From an uncultured Pelagibacteraceae bacterium (GTDB lineage: Bacteria; Pseudomonadota; Alphaproteobacteria; Pelagibacterales; Pelagibacteraceae), in assembly GCA_902636075.1 (NCBI GenBank), contig CACPQM010000001.1:124001-188000 (forward strand): 64,000 nucleotides of DNA, in the 5' to 3' direction. The notes below the pieces were generated by a model. The model saw only the letters and a program-made list of their open reading frames with translations. It had not been told where the DNA came from and made no database searches. Both the position numbers and the translations under genes were made by a program. Position 1 is the stretch's first letter, and each line of letters opens with the position of its first letter. Shown here one piece after another: positions 29,689 to 39,846 of the stretch.

Positions 29689-31302
29689 TTATTCCTCAGT
29701 TTTAAATCTAGATTTCTGAATAAATAAAACAAATAGCACTGGTATAATTAAGGTAATAATTGTAACTGTAATTAATAACAATCCTAGCTCAGAATAGTCT
29801 GCTGTAGTTAAAATTGCGTTTGTAACCTTATCTTTTACTTCTCTTGTGATTGTAAAGATTTCATTAAGATATTTTGTTAATAAAGCACTTGCAGACAAAG
29901 CTAAATTAGTGAATGAGGCAAAAACCGCAAAAAAAGTTGCTTTTAAATGTGAAGGAGCATTCTTAGCAATCCAAGCCAAAAGTGGAATCATAGATATTTG
30001 ACCCAATGGAGATTCTAATGCTGTATTAATTATTGCTATAAATTTTGCATCAACAATTCCATTTGTTAACGAAGAAGTCCAGTTATGAAATCCATAATAC
30101 ATTCCAACACTTGGCAAAAATAATATTGATCCAGCAATTGATAAAATTATGATTATTTTAGCAATAGAATTTTTTGCCATAAATGGTCTAAGCATTATTA
30201 TTCCAACTAATGTTAGGATAGAAGCTAGTAAAGACAGTATTGAAAAAAATTGTTCATTAAATTGTAGTTCATCAATTTCAAACCAAGATAAGCCCGGTCC
30301 AGGTCCAGGCATGGCTCTAAATATAAAAATAATTATAGCAGTTCCAACTATAGTAAATCTTAACTTTTCAGGTAACTCTTTAATAAGTTTGTTCATAAGA
30401 AATAAAATGATTAACATAGAACCTAAAAAAACAATTTCTTGTGCAAAAGGTAATCCTAACGAACCGACACTCAATGTGAAAATTACAAAAATTAAACTAC
30501 CACCTAGTATCCACCAATTTACTTTTGTTTGCTCATGATTAAAATTATCTTCTTCACCTGATAGACCTTGTCTAATTAAAATGTTTTTCTTTTTATTTTT
30601 TAAATAAGCAGCAAAAATAACACCTAAAATTGAAACCACTGGTATTATTAATGCATAAAGATATATCGAGCCGTATAATTGTATTTTTTCAGCCTGTTCA
30701 AGATCATCTACCCCCTTAAATAATATCACATTGGCAAGAGCAACCAACACTGTCCCACCTATAATTGCAAATCTTCCAAGTGTTTGCATCGTCGTATGCA
30801 TAATTTTAACTTGATCTGCTGTAAATGTTTCTCCGTTCTCATTTATTAAAGGCACAGCTTCGACTGTCATTGCATCAGCAACAACATCTTGAACTACATA
30901 TCCAATAGGAGCTAAAAGAACACTTATTACAAACCAAGTTTCAACTTTTAAATAAGATGACATTTGCTCTGTATGAATTATTAGTCCGTACATTATTAAT
31001 AAACTTACACCAATTAATGAGGCACCGACGTAAACCATGTAATTCTTTTTATTCCATATTAAATCTACCAAATGCCCTAGTGGCATTTTTAAAGCCCAAG
31101 GTATTCCTGCCCAGAAACCTAATCCTGCAAGAAATGCTGCAGATAAATTTAAGTAATCTTTTACAAAGAAAGTACCTACTATTCCTGTAAGTCCAGATAT
31201 ACCCGCTGCCACGTAAATCATTAACGGAGGTAAATAAGACAATTTAAATTGTCTTCCTAAATCAAACAGTGTTGAGTCTATAAATTGAATGATTCTGTCC
31301 AT
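29689..31302 (-). CDS. MFS-like transporter, BT1 (folate/biopterin-transporter)-like
   Basis: Multi-TM; FFVKDYLNLSAAFLAGLGFWAGIPWALKMPLGHLVDL resembles BT1 signature. Confidence 0.55.
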   Translation of the reverse strand: MDRIIQFIDSTLFDLGRQFKLSYLPPLMIYVAAGISGLTGIVGTFFVKDYLNLSAAFLAGLGFWAGIPWALKMPLGHLVDLIWNKKNYMVYVGASLIGVSLLIMYGLIIHTEQMSSYLKVETWFVISVLLAPIGYVVQDVVADAMTVEAVPLINENGETFTADQVKIMHTTMQTLGRFAIIGGTVLVALANVILFKGVDDLEQAEKIQLYGSIYLYALIIPVVSILGVIFAAYLKNKKKNILIRQGLSGEEDNFNHEQTKVNWWILGGSLIFVIFTLSVGSLGLPFAQEIVFLGSMLIILFLMNKLIKELPEKLRFTIVGTAIIIFIFRAMPGPGPGLSWFEIDELQFNEQFFSILSLLASILTLVGIIMLRPFMAKNSIAKIIIILSIAGSILFLPSVGMYYGFHNWTSSLTNGIVDAKFIAIINTALESPLGQISMIPLLAWIAKNAPSHLKATFFAVFASFTNLALSASALLTKYLNEIFTITREVKDKVTNAILTTADYSELGLLLITVTIITLIIPVLFVLFIQKSRFKTEE

Positions 31303-31308
31303 TTATTC

Positions 31309-31749
31309 TTAATCTAAAAGGTTTAATTTAATTAAACTATTATTTTTTGTTTCTTTGCACCACAATTCATAACTTTCGCACACTCGCCACAAATGATTTG
31401 TAGCTCTTTGTGATATTTCCAAGGGAAAATGACTCTTTGCATAGTACAAATCAGGAAATTTAATCAATTGTTTAATCATTGCTTCTTTTTGTAAATTCAA
31501 AAGTCTTAAAACCTCTTTAGAAATTTTTTCTCCTGAGGTCTCATCAACAAAATCGTTTTCTTTTAGTTTCTCAAACCATTCATCATGAAATTTACCACTA
31601 CTTACTTTTTGATACAACTTTGAACCCATAAATCTTTCAATTGCGTCTATATTGGAAATATCAATATTTTGCTTTTTAATTTGAAATATTTCTAAATAGA
31701 TTGCCTCAGCAACATAAAGTATGTAGGGTTTTTTATTTTCATCTCCCAT
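31309..31749 (-). CDS. Hypothetical protein
   Basis: 146-aa ORF in a same-strand run; no family recognised. Confidence 0.55.
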   Translation of the reverse strand: MGDENKKPYILYVAEAIYLEIFQIKKQNIDISNIDAIERFMGSKLYQKVSSGKFHDEWFEKLKENDFVDETSGEKISKEVLRLLNLQKEAMIKQLIKFPDLYYAKSHFPLEISQRATNHLWRVCESYELWCKETKNNSLIKLNLLD

Positions 31750-31753
31750 AAAA

Positions 31754-32224
31754 TTATAAATCTAAAGTATAGTAACAAGAATTAGGGTCCTCTTTATAAT
31801 GAGCAAATGGTTTACATTTACTAAATTTAAAATGTTCAAAAAGTTTTCTGGCCGGTAAAAAGAATTTTCCAGATCCTGTTTCAATACTTAGCTTTTTTAT
31901 ACCAATTTTTTTTGCCTGAAATATCAAATGTGAGATTATTTTACTGCCAATACCTCTATTTCGAAAATCATCAGATACTCTAATAGATTTAAATTCACCA
32001 TGATTTTGTCCAATAAATTTTAAGGCTCCACATCCAATTAAATGATTATTATTCCACAAGCTCCAAAATTTTATACTTGGATCTTTAAGTCCAGGGATAT
32101 CTAAAACGTGAGTGCTACCTTTAGAAGAAACAGATCTTAATTCAATAAAGTGTTTTATTAAAAGATGATTTACCTTTGGGTGGTCAAAGTTATTTTCTAT
32201 TGATTTAATCATTAGCATGAACAT
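31754..32224 (-). CDS. GNAT-family N-acetyltransferase
   Basis: IRVSDDFRNRGIGSKIISHLIFQAKKIG acetyl-CoA-binding motif. Confidence 0.85.
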   Translation of the reverse strand: MFMLMIKSIENNFDHPKVNHLLIKHFIELRSVSSKGSTHVLDIPGLKDPSIKFWSLWNNNHLIGCGALKFIGQNHGEFKSIRVSDDFRNRGIGSKIISHLIFQAKKIGIKKLSIETGSGKFFLPARKLFEHFKFSKCKPFAHYKEDPNSCYYTLDL

Positions 32225-32260
32225 ATAATCTAAAAAAAAATTAAACCAATACGAAAAAAT

Positions 32261-32881
32261 ATGTGTGGAAGATACGTCATTACTAATGCTGTTTCAAAAA
32301 CAAGTAAAATCGTTAAAACTGCAATTAAAGTAGAAGACTCAGAAAATTATAATGCACATCCTTACCAAAAACTTCCAGTTATTAAGAAATATAACAATGG
32401 AAATACTCTTGAAAATTTAAATTGGGGGATTGTACCTAGTTGGGCTAAAAAAAAAGACTTTAAACCACTAATTAATGCAAGATTAGAGACGATTGATGAA
32501 AAGGTCTCTTTTAAAAAGTTAATAAAACTTCAAAGATGTGTTGCCGTGGCCGACGGATTTTATGAATGGAAGAGAATAGAAAAAGAGAAGACCCCTTATT
32601 ACTTTTTAAGAGAGGATAAGAAACTTATTTATATTGCTGGTATTTATGAAGAAGATCAATTTTGTATGATTACTGAAGAAGCAAGTTTAAATGTAACAGA
32701 AATTCATCACAGACAGCCAGTTATCTTAAATGAAAGTGATGTTAATAAATATTTGAATATTGAAATTTCAGGTTCAAATTATTTAAAACAATCGCAAAAA
32801 TCAAAACTTTCTTTTTATGAAATTTCTAAGGATGTAAATAAGCCAACAAATAACAATATTTCTCTAATACAACCTCTATAA
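32261..32881 (+). CDS. SOS-response-associated peptidase (SRAP/HMCES/YedK family)
   Basis: MCGRYVI N-terminus; NWGIVPSWAK; INARLET; ADGFYEWKR; HHRQPVIL. Confidence 0.92.
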   Translation: MCGRYVITNAVSKTSKIVKTAIKVEDSENYNAHPYQKLPVIKKYNNGNTLENLNWGIVPSWAKKKDFKPLINARLETIDEKVSFKKLIKLQRCVAVADGFYEWKRIEKEKTPYYFLREDKKLIYIAGIYEEDQFCMITEEASLNVTEIHHRQPVILNESDVNKYLNIEISGSNYLKQSQKSKLSFYEISKDVNKPTNNNISLIQPL

Positions 32882-32883
32882 AA

Positions 32884-33927
32884 TTATTTTTCAATAATTG
32901 TTAGATGTCCCATTTTCCTTTTTGCTTTTACTTGTTTTTTTAAATAATCATAAAAAAACTCATTCTCTTTAAAAGTTTTATTTCTATAAATTGTTATATC
33001 ATCACCAATGAGATTAATCATTTGAGCATTATATATTTTTTTTGTGTCGATTTTTTTTAAACCACAAACAGCTCTAATATGATTTTCAAATTGACTAACA
33101 TTATGTGAGTTTATTGTTAGATGACCAGAATTATGAACTCTAGGTGCAATTTCATTAACATATAAGTTTTCATTTTTATCAATAAAAAACTCAACACATA
33201 AGGTTCCAATATAATCTAGTTCTTCAACAATTTGTTTTGCCCATTCTTTAGATTTTACCTTTATTGTTTCTGAAATTTCAGCAGGAATTTTTGAATGTTT
33301 CAAAATTTGATCTTCATGAACATTCTCAATCGGTTCATATATTTCATATTTTTGATTGCCAAATCTACATATAACAATTGAAATTTCTTTTTTAAGATTA
33401 ATAAACTTTTCTAAAATATATTCTTTAGTAAAATCAATGTCTTCATTTATGTCAATAAAACTGTTTAATTTATATTGACCTTTACCATCATATCCAAGAG
33501 TAGTAGTTTTAAGTAGCCCAGGCAAAAGGTTTTCATTATCTTTTATTTCATCCTTATTTTTAATTAAAGCATAGTTAGTCGTTCTAATATTGTTTTTATT
33601 TAAAAAATCCTTTTCGGTTAATCTATTTTGGATTAAACTATTTATTTCTGGTTTGGGTAAAACACTCTTTGATTTATTGATTTCATTTAATATATCAAAG
33701 GGTATATTTTCAAATTCATAAGTAACTAAATCAACGCTATTAACAAATTCTGTTATGATTTTTGTATCATTATAGTTTCCATATATGAACTTATTTGCAA
33801 AATTTTTGGCAGGCGCATCTGGATCATCACTAAGTACTACAGTTTTTATATCTATCTTTTTAGCAGCTTCAGAAAGCATACTACCTAGCTGACCACCTCC
33901 AATTATTCCTAAAACTGGCTGGTTCAT
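32884..33927 (-). CDS. purK: N5-carboxyaminoimidazole ribonucleotide synthase
   Basis: LGIIGGGQLGSMLSEAA; VNEIAPRVHNSGHLTINSHNVSQFENHIRAVCGL. Confidence 0.93.
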   Translation of the reverse strand: MNQPVLGIIGGGQLGSMLSEAAKKIDIKTVVLSDDPDAPAKNFANKFIYGNYNDTKIITEFVNSVDLVTYEFENIPFDILNEINKSKSVLPKPEINSLIQNRLTEKDFLNKNNIRTTNYALIKNKDEIKDNENLLPGLLKTTTLGYDGKGQYKLNSFIDINEDIDFTKEYILEKFINLKKEISIVICRFGNQKYEIYEPIENVHEDQILKHSKIPAEISETIKVKSKEWAKQIVEELDYIGTLCVEFFIDKNENLYVNEIAPRVHNSGHLTINSHNVSQFENHIRAVCGLKKIDTKKIYNAQMINLIGDDITIYRNKTFKENEFFYDYLKKQVKAKRKMGHLTIIEK

Positions 33928-34422
33928 TTATTTTGGTTTTTTTTTAACAGATTTTGATTGTTTAGATCGCCACTTATTCAGATTATTTTTAACACTCTTA
34001 TCAAAGTTAGAAATAATTGATGCGGCATACAAAGCTGCATTTATTGCCCCATCTTTACCAATTGCTACTGTTCCAACAGGTATACCTTTTGGCATTTGAG
34101 CTATTGATAGTAAACTATCTAGACCTTTTAATTTTTTACTTTCGATTGGCACTCCTATTACTGGAATTCTTGTTAGAGATGCAATCATTCCTGGTAAATG
34201 GGCTGACCCGCCAGCTCCAGCAATTATTACAGAAATTTTATTGTTTTCTGCAGATTTTGCATACTTAAACATACGTTCTGGAGTTCTGTGAGCTGAAACT
34301 ATATTTGATTCGTAATTAATTTTAAGCAATTTAAGAATTTTTTCACAAAATTTCATGGTTGAGTAATCAGAATTACTTCCCATAACAATTGATACCTTGT
34401 GACTATATTTTTTGTTTTTCAC
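33928..34422 (-). CDS. purE: N5-carboxyaminoimidazole ribonucleotide mutase
   Basis: [47 protein letters not shown]. Confidence 0.95.
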   Translation of the reverse strand: MKNKKYSHKVSIVMGSNSDYSTMKFCEKILKLLKINYESNIVSAHRTPERMFKYAKSAENNKISVIIAGAGGSAHLPGMIASLTRIPVIGVPIESKKLKGLDSLLSIAQMPKGIPVGTVAIGKDGAINAALYAASIISNFDKSVKNNLNKWRSKQSKSVKKKPK

Positions 34423-34497
34423 TATACGAATTTGAATTAATATAGATTAACATATTCTTTAAATTTAAACTAGTCGACAAATTATTTTATACTTATA

Positions 34498-35478
34498 TTG
34501 TCTTTAAATATGAACTATCGAATAGATAATCTTCAATATTGTAACTGGTCTAGAGATATTTTTCTCATCAATCGGGAAGCTGGATTAAATGCAGTGCACG
34601 TTACTCTAGTATATCACGAAGATTATGACGAGTTTTTACAAAGAGTTAAAGAGTGGGATAAATTTTTTGAAGAAAATTCAGATTTAATTTTTTTGGGAAA
34701 AACATTCGAAGATATTACAAAAGCACAATCTGATAACAAAACAGCAATTTTTTTTGGTTTTCAAAATTGTTCCCCAATCGAGGATGATATAAATTTAATA
34801 GAGAAAGTCCATGAGCATGGTTGTAGATTTATGCAACTTACTTATAATAATCAATCTCTTCTAGCCACAGGATGTTATGAAAAAAATGATTCTGGAGTCA
34901 CAAATTTTGGAAGAGAAGCAATTAAAGAGATGAATAGGGTAGGAATAGTTGTAGACATGTCTCATTCAGCAGAAAAAAGCACTTTAGATGCGATCGAAAT
35001 AAGCGAAAAACCAATTGCAATTACCCATGCAAATCCTTCTTTCTGGCATCAAGCTTTAAGAAATAAATCAGATTTCTTGTTAAAGAAACTTTCTGAAAGT
35101 GGAGGTATCTTAGGTTTATCATTATATTCTCATCATTTAAAAGATGGAACAAATTGTAAATTAGAAAGTTTTTGTGAAATGGTTGCTAAAACAGCAGAAA
35201 TAATGGAAGTAAAAAATATTGGTATTGGGTCAGATCTATGTTTGAACCAACCTGACAGTGTTGTTGAATGGATGAGAAACGGAACTTGGTCTAAAAGTAC
35301 AAATTATGGAGAGGGAAGTAAAAAAAAACCTGGATTTCCAAAACAACCTGACTGGTTTTTGGATGCTAGAGGGTTTAATAATTTAGAAAGTGGATTAAAA
35401 AAAATTGGTTTTAATAAGCAAGAAGTAGAAGGAATTTTAGGAAATAATTGGTTTAATTTTTATAAAGGAATTAATTAA
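34498..35478 (+). CDS. Membrane (renal-type) dipeptidase, peptidase family M19
   Basis: VDMSHSAEKSTLDAIEISEKPIAITHANP; IGIGSDLCLNQPD; EGILGNNWFNFYK. First 9 nt may be upstream of the true start (ATG also at 34510). Confidence 0.85.
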   Translation: MSLNMNYRIDNLQYCNWSRDIFLINREAGLNAVHVTLVYHEDYDEFLQRVKEWDKFFEENSDLIFLGKTFEDITKAQSDNKTAIFFGFQNCSPIEDDINLIEKVHEHGCRFMQLTYNNQSLLATGCYEKNDSGVTNFGREAIKEMNRVGIVVDMSHSAEKSTLDAIEISEKPIAITHANPSFWHQALRNKSDFLLKKLSESGGILGLSLYSHHLKDGTNCKLESFCEMVAKTAEIMEVKNIGIGSDLCLNQPDSVVEWMRNGTWSKSTNYGEGSKKKPGFPKQPDWFLDARGFNNLESGLKKIGFNKQEVEGILGNNWFNFYKGIN

Positions 35479-37133
35479 TGGAAATAAGATTAAGAGATCC
35501 AAAATTTTTGATGAAACTATCTAAATTGGGGTCTTTTCATCAATCAAAATTATCATTTCTAAGATCTTTTTTATCTGAATTTAAAGATTGGAAGTATAGC
35601 CGAGATTTATTTCAACTAAATGACAAAGGACATGGTAGAGCAGTTTACTCATTTACAAAAAACAAAAGAACATATTCTCTCATTTGTTTTGCTAGTGAAA
35701 TCAATGATGATGAAAGATCAGATAGAGTAATAGCCACTAAGTGGGATGCTGCTTTTACCTTATTTGATGGAATTCCATCAAAAGAAGACATAGATAGACT
35801 TAACAATAATGTTCCAAAACAAGAGGTTGGAAGACTTTCGTATAAGGAATTAACGTTATCAAGAGCTAACAAGTCAGTAAGAGTTTTCGACCATGTGGTT
35901 GACAGTTTATCAAATGGAGATCAACCTAATAAAGAAATTTTATCAAAGGTTGGGTATTTATATAGAACAACAGCAGTTTATGGATCAGGAAAATTTGGTT
36001 TAGCAGACAGGTTTAGAATTAAAAATAGAGAGGAAATCAGAGGACCTTTTAGATTAGAGATGATGCTAGTATATCTCGTTAGACAATTTACATTTGATCA
36101 GGTTAATCATATTGCAAAAAATAAAAATCCAAAACTAGCAGTAGAATTAGATCCTTCAATCAGCAGGAACTTAGGAATAGGAAATTCTACTGGCCTTGGC
36201 ATGGCTCCTTTTATTGTTAATCATCCTACTTTGTTGAATAATTGGATACATGCAAGAGAAACTGCTTTGAAACAAATAAGAGAAATAGAGCGAGTTTCAA
36301 AAAATGAGATTGATATTTTTTATAATTGCCTAATTAAATCTTTAAAGAATATAACCAGTTGGCACACAGATAGCGAATTTCAAAAAGAAAAAATCAAAGG
36401 TTTAATTGTCGATTTAAAAAAGTTTATTAAATTTATGAAAGAAGATTTTAAATTTCAAAATTCATATCAATTTAATCAAATTTACAACTGGTCAGAGGAA
36501 AATTTAAATGATGAATGTATAGAATATATTGTATCTATGATGATGGAGCCATTTGATGACATAGTTAATCCATTGATTACTCAAATGAGTTCTGATGAGG
36601 AAGAACATTTTAACATTCCTGTTGATAGAACTATTGAAGATTTAAGAAACATATTAGAAAATAAATATTCTGAAATACTTAAAATTGATTTTTTAAAAGA
36701 CGAAAATAATCAAAACTTTTGGTTTATATCAAAAAATAAAGAAGAGCCTAGAATAGGAGACAGATATATTGATGAGGGATCTGATTTAGAACAGCCATTA
36801 GCAATAGCAAGAGACATAAATAAACTTTATGATGCTGTATTTACAAAAAAAAATAGTTCTAAAATTGGTAAATTTTTAAAAGATAATAATCATTTAAGAC
36901 ACGTTGTCAGAAGAGCATTTATTGCAGAAAAGTTTCCTTATTCAGAAATCCAAGACAATACAATTGGGTCCAAACTAGTTCCAATTGATATGTTAAGATT
37001 AAAATTATCATTTTTTGGAGCTATAAAGTTTGATCCTAGATCAGATAAATGGTTGCGTATTTGCATGTTCCAAGGAGCACCTTTGCCTTCAGAATTGCGA
37101 AATTTTGATGATAAATGGATTTATAAATCATAA
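35478..37133 (+). CDS. Uncharacterised 551-aa protein
   Basis: TAATG coupling to the dipeptidase; soluble composition; no family recognised. Confidence 0.75.
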   Translation: MEIRLRDPKFLMKLSKLGSFHQSKLSFLRSFLSEFKDWKYSRDLFQLNDKGHGRAVYSFTKNKRTYSLICFASEINDDERSDRVIATKWDAAFTLFDGIPSKEDIDRLNNNVPKQEVGRLSYKELTLSRANKSVRVFDHVVDSLSNGDQPNKEILSKVGYLYRTTAVYGSGKFGLADRFRIKNREEIRGPFRLEMMLVYLVRQFTFDQVNHIAKNKNPKLAVELDPSISRNLGIGNSTGLGMAPFIVNHPTLLNNWIHARETALKQIREIERVSKNEIDIFYNCLIKSLKNITSWHTDSEFQKEKIKGLIVDLKKFIKFMKEDFKFQNSYQFNQIYNWSEENLNDECIEYIVSMMMEPFDDIVNPLITQMSSDEEEHFNIPVDRTIEDLRNILENKYSEILKIDFLKDENNQNFWFISKNKEEPRIGDRYIDEGSDLEQPLAIARDINKLYDAVFTKKNSSKIGKFLKDNNHLRHVVRRAFIAEKFPYSEIQDNTIGSKLVPIDMLRLKLSFFGAIKFDPRSDKWLRICMFQGAPLPSELRNFDDKWIYKS

Positions 37134-37137
37134 ATAA

Positions 37138-37746
37138 ATGAGAAGCTTTAGTGAAATAGAAGTAACTACAAAAAAAGCATCTAAAGCTATTGGTTTTTCT
37201 TGGGGAGTATCAGAGGAGGTTGGAAAAAATATTCGATTACTAGAAATGTTTGGACTACCAGGTCTTAAAAATTTAAACCAATACTACAAAATTTATAAAA
37301 TCAGTAATTTTGAAAATATTGATGAAATATCGGTCTCAAATACTCCAAAGACTTTTTATTGTCCTATATCATCTGGATTAAATTTTTTTGATCAATCTTC
37401 ATCAATATCTAAATTCAATGAAATTGAAATTAATAAGATTGCTTTTCCACTTATATTTTTATCATTTGTAAGCAGAACTTCAGAAATTATTGGTAAGAGA
37501 ATTTTTTTAAAGATGGATGATAAAGAATTTTTATTTAATTTTAACGAGTCTATTTATTCAAACTATCTAACAGGAGATGTATTGGAAAAATCAGATAAAA
37601 TTAACTTAAAATTTTTAGATAATAAGAACAGTTTTACTGAAGATGATTGGTCTGAAATTTATAATTTATCTCTAAAAACTTACGTCGATGAAAGTGATAA
37701 ATCGAGGGAACGAACAGCAGGAGCTGGATTAACAGATAATGACTAA
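37138..37746 (+). CDS. DUF3726-like protein
   Basis: MRSFSEIEVTTKKASKAIGFSWGVSEEVGKNIRLLEMFGLPGL; 4-nt gap from upstream ORF; family assignment from memory. Confidence 0.6.
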   Translation: MRSFSEIEVTTKKASKAIGFSWGVSEEVGKNIRLLEMFGLPGLKNLNQYYKIYKISNFENIDEISVSNTPKTFYCPISSGLNFFDQSSSISKFNEIEINKIAFPLIFLSFVSRTSEIIGKRIFLKMDDKEFLFNFNESIYSNYLTGDVLEKSDKINLKFLDNKNSFTEDDWSEIYNLSLKTYVDESDKSRERTAGAGLTDND

Positions 37747-37906
37747 AGAATATGATGCAGAATTAAATAAGAATTTAGAAGCAGATTTAAATGATATTTG
37801 TGAAGAGTGTAAAAAAGAAGATGAAAGTGTAACTCAAAATTTATTCCTTACTGGTTTTAAAATATGCAAATCTTGCAGAACATCTAAAACTGTTTTTCCT
37901 TTTTAG
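37739..37906 (+). CDS. Small zinc-ribbon-like protein (55 aa, not in the ORF track)
   Basis: MTKEYDAELNKNLEADLNDICEECKKEDESVTQNLFLTGFKICKSCRTSKTVFPF; CxxC...CxxC; overlaps upstream stop by 8 nt. Confidence 0.65.
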   Translation: MTKEYDAELNKNLEADLNDICEECKKEDESVTQNLFLTGFKICKSCRTSKTVFPF

Positions 37907-38448
37907 CTAATATTACTAATTGGAATTGAATTCATTCTATTAATTATGAAAGTTATAGATAGGAACGCTATTATTAGAAAAGATAAAAATACTATTCCAA
38001 ATGATTTTAAATTAGATTTTAAATTCAAAATTTGTTTTGTTGATATTATGAGAGATGCAAAAATCCAAAATTGAGTAAGGAAAATAATTGGTAGAACTAA
38101 GTCAGGTGTTACTGCAAAAAACCTAATTAAACCTGGCGCATGAGCATATCCCACAGCTATTAAAATTTTTTTGAAAGGCACCTTATTCCCTTTATCTGGA
38201 AAAATTTTTACTCCAATTACAAAAATAAAAATAGCCCAAACAAACCATGTTAATAGAGCTGTCAAGCCTGAGATGCCAATTGATGTTCTCACAATTGAAT
38301 TTGCCGCTACTGCTCCCGCAACACCATCAAGTATCATTACAAGACCAGCAAAATAGATTGCAGCCTCACCAAAGTATTTATTATCTCTATATAAGCTTTT
38401 ATCTAATTTTAAAGATTTAAAAAAAATTTCTAAAAATTGTGCGAACAT
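37903..38448 (-). CDS. YIP1-like multi-pass membrane protein
   Basis: 181 aa with five hydrophobic segments; Yip1-like spacing. Confidence 0.55.
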   Translation of the reverse strand: MFAQFLEIFFKSLKLDKSLYRDNKYFGEAAIYFAGLVMILDGVAGAVAANSIVRTSIGISGLTALLTWFVWAIFIFVIGVKIFPDKGNKVPFKKILIAVGYAHAPGLIRFFAVTPDLVLPIIFLTQFWIFASLIISTKQILNLKSNLKSFGIVFLSFLIIAFLSITFIINRMNSIPISNIS

Positions 38449-38455
38449 TTTAATT

Positions 38456-38478
38456 AGGGAGGAGCTAAACTCCTCCCT
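38456..38478 (-). terminator. Hairpin after the dmdA/gcvT-like gene
   Basis: AGGGAGGAG-CTAAA-CTCCTCCCT, 9-bp perfect stem; no strong T-run. Confidence 0.6.
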
Positions 38479-38487
38479 TAAAGTTAT

Positions 38488-39846
38488 TTAACCTTTTACA
38501 ACTTCTCTTGTATTTGCGTTGTAAGATTCTTTAAATGGTATATCTACAATTACTGCATCAACAGGTTTACCTGGAGTTTCAGAATATATCTCTGGCAAAT
38601 GTACCTTAAACTTAGATCCTACCTTTCCTTTTGGAAATCCATTTGCGTTCAATGTACCATCAAATGGCACATAGCCCATAGCAATGTTCTGTTTTTTTTC
38701 AGGATGATACCAAGGAGAAGTAATAAAGCCTATAGGTTCTCCACCACCCTCATCAGAAATTAGCCAAAAGTCAGGAGCATATTCCTCAATTGGTTTTCCA
38801 CCTAATTCAAGACCAACTAATTGAAGTTTGTATGGTTTGTGACCTGCTTTTAAATCAGATTTCATTTTTTCAAGAGCTTTCTTACCTACGTAATCTGCCT
38901 TCTTGTTCCATTCTCCTTTTCCAGATAATGATACTTGATAACCTAAATTACATTGAAAAGGATTATGTTGATTGTCCATGTCTTGACCCCAAGAAAGAAT
39001 TCCAGCTTGAATTCTTCTATGGTGCGCAGGGGCAATAACCATTAGGCTATGTTTTTTTCCTGCTTCAAGAACTGCATTCCACATATCCTCAGCATATAAA
39101 GTACATTCTCTTAAATAAATTTCGTAACCAGCTTCACCTGAAAATCCTGATTGAGATATCACACAACTTCTACCACCGATTTTAGCCTCTGCTAAACCGT
39201 AGAATGGCATATTGTCAAAATCAACTTGATCTCCACATAAATCTTTCATTAATGCTTTAGATTTTGGCCCCTGTATCTGAACTGGGCTTACATCTATCTC
39301 ATCAATTTCTACGTTAAATCTCTCGTCAGCATTTACGCCTTGTAAATAAAGACCTATATCACTATCAGATAAACTGAACCAAAATTCGTCTTTTGATAAT
39401 CTTAAAAGTATGGGATCATTTAATACGCCGCCATATGCGTTGCAAAGAATTACATATCTTGCTCTCATTGGAGAGATTTTTGTAGCATCTCTTGTAATTA
39501 CATAGTCTACAAATTTTTCTGCATCAGGACCCTTCACTCTAATTTGTCTTTCAACAGCAACATTCCACATTGTTACATGATTAACAATTGCATCATACTC
39601 GACCATTGCACCACCATCTTCAGGTTTTACATAGCCTCTTGGGTGATAAATACGATTATATACAGTTGCTCTCCAACAACCTGCTTTCATTGATAAATGC
39701 CAGTAGGGTGATTTTCTTACACGAGTTGAAATCAACATTTCTACTTTTGTAGGTCCGCTTTGTCTTAAATTATAAGGCACTTTTCTATCAGATTGATCTA
39801 CTGATGTTACGTGTCTTAGCTTACTATAGTCAAATTCTTTAGACAT
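38488..39846 (-). CDS. GcvT-family aminomethyltransferase / DMSP-demethylase-like protein
   Basis: RVRKSPYWHLSMKAG, AVERQIRVKGPDAEKFVDYVITRD, DVSPVQIQGPKSKALMKDLCGD; resembles the DmdA layout but is longer (452 aa). Confidence 0.75.
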   Translation of the reverse strand: MSKEFDYSKLRHVTSVDQSDRKVPYNLRQSGPTKVEMLISTRVRKSPYWHLSMKAGCWRATVYNRIYHPRGYVKPEDGGAMVEYDAIVNHVTMWNVAVERQIRVKGPDAEKFVDYVITRDATKISPMRARYVILCNAYGGVLNDPILLRLSKDEFWFSLSDSDIGLYLQGVNADERFNVEIDEIDVSPVQIQGPKSKALMKDLCGDQVDFDNMPFYGLAEAKIGGRSCVISQSGFSGEAGYEIYLRECTLYAEDMWNAVLEAGKKHSLMVIAPAHHRRIQAGILSWGQDMDNQHNPFQCNLGYQVSLSGKGEWNKKADYVGKKALEKMKSDLKAGHKPYKLQLVGLELGGKPIEEYAPDFWLISDEGGGEPIGFITSPWYHPEKKQNIAMGYVPFDGTLNANGFPKGKVGSKFKVHLPEIYSETPGKPVDAVIVDIPFKESYNANTREVVKG

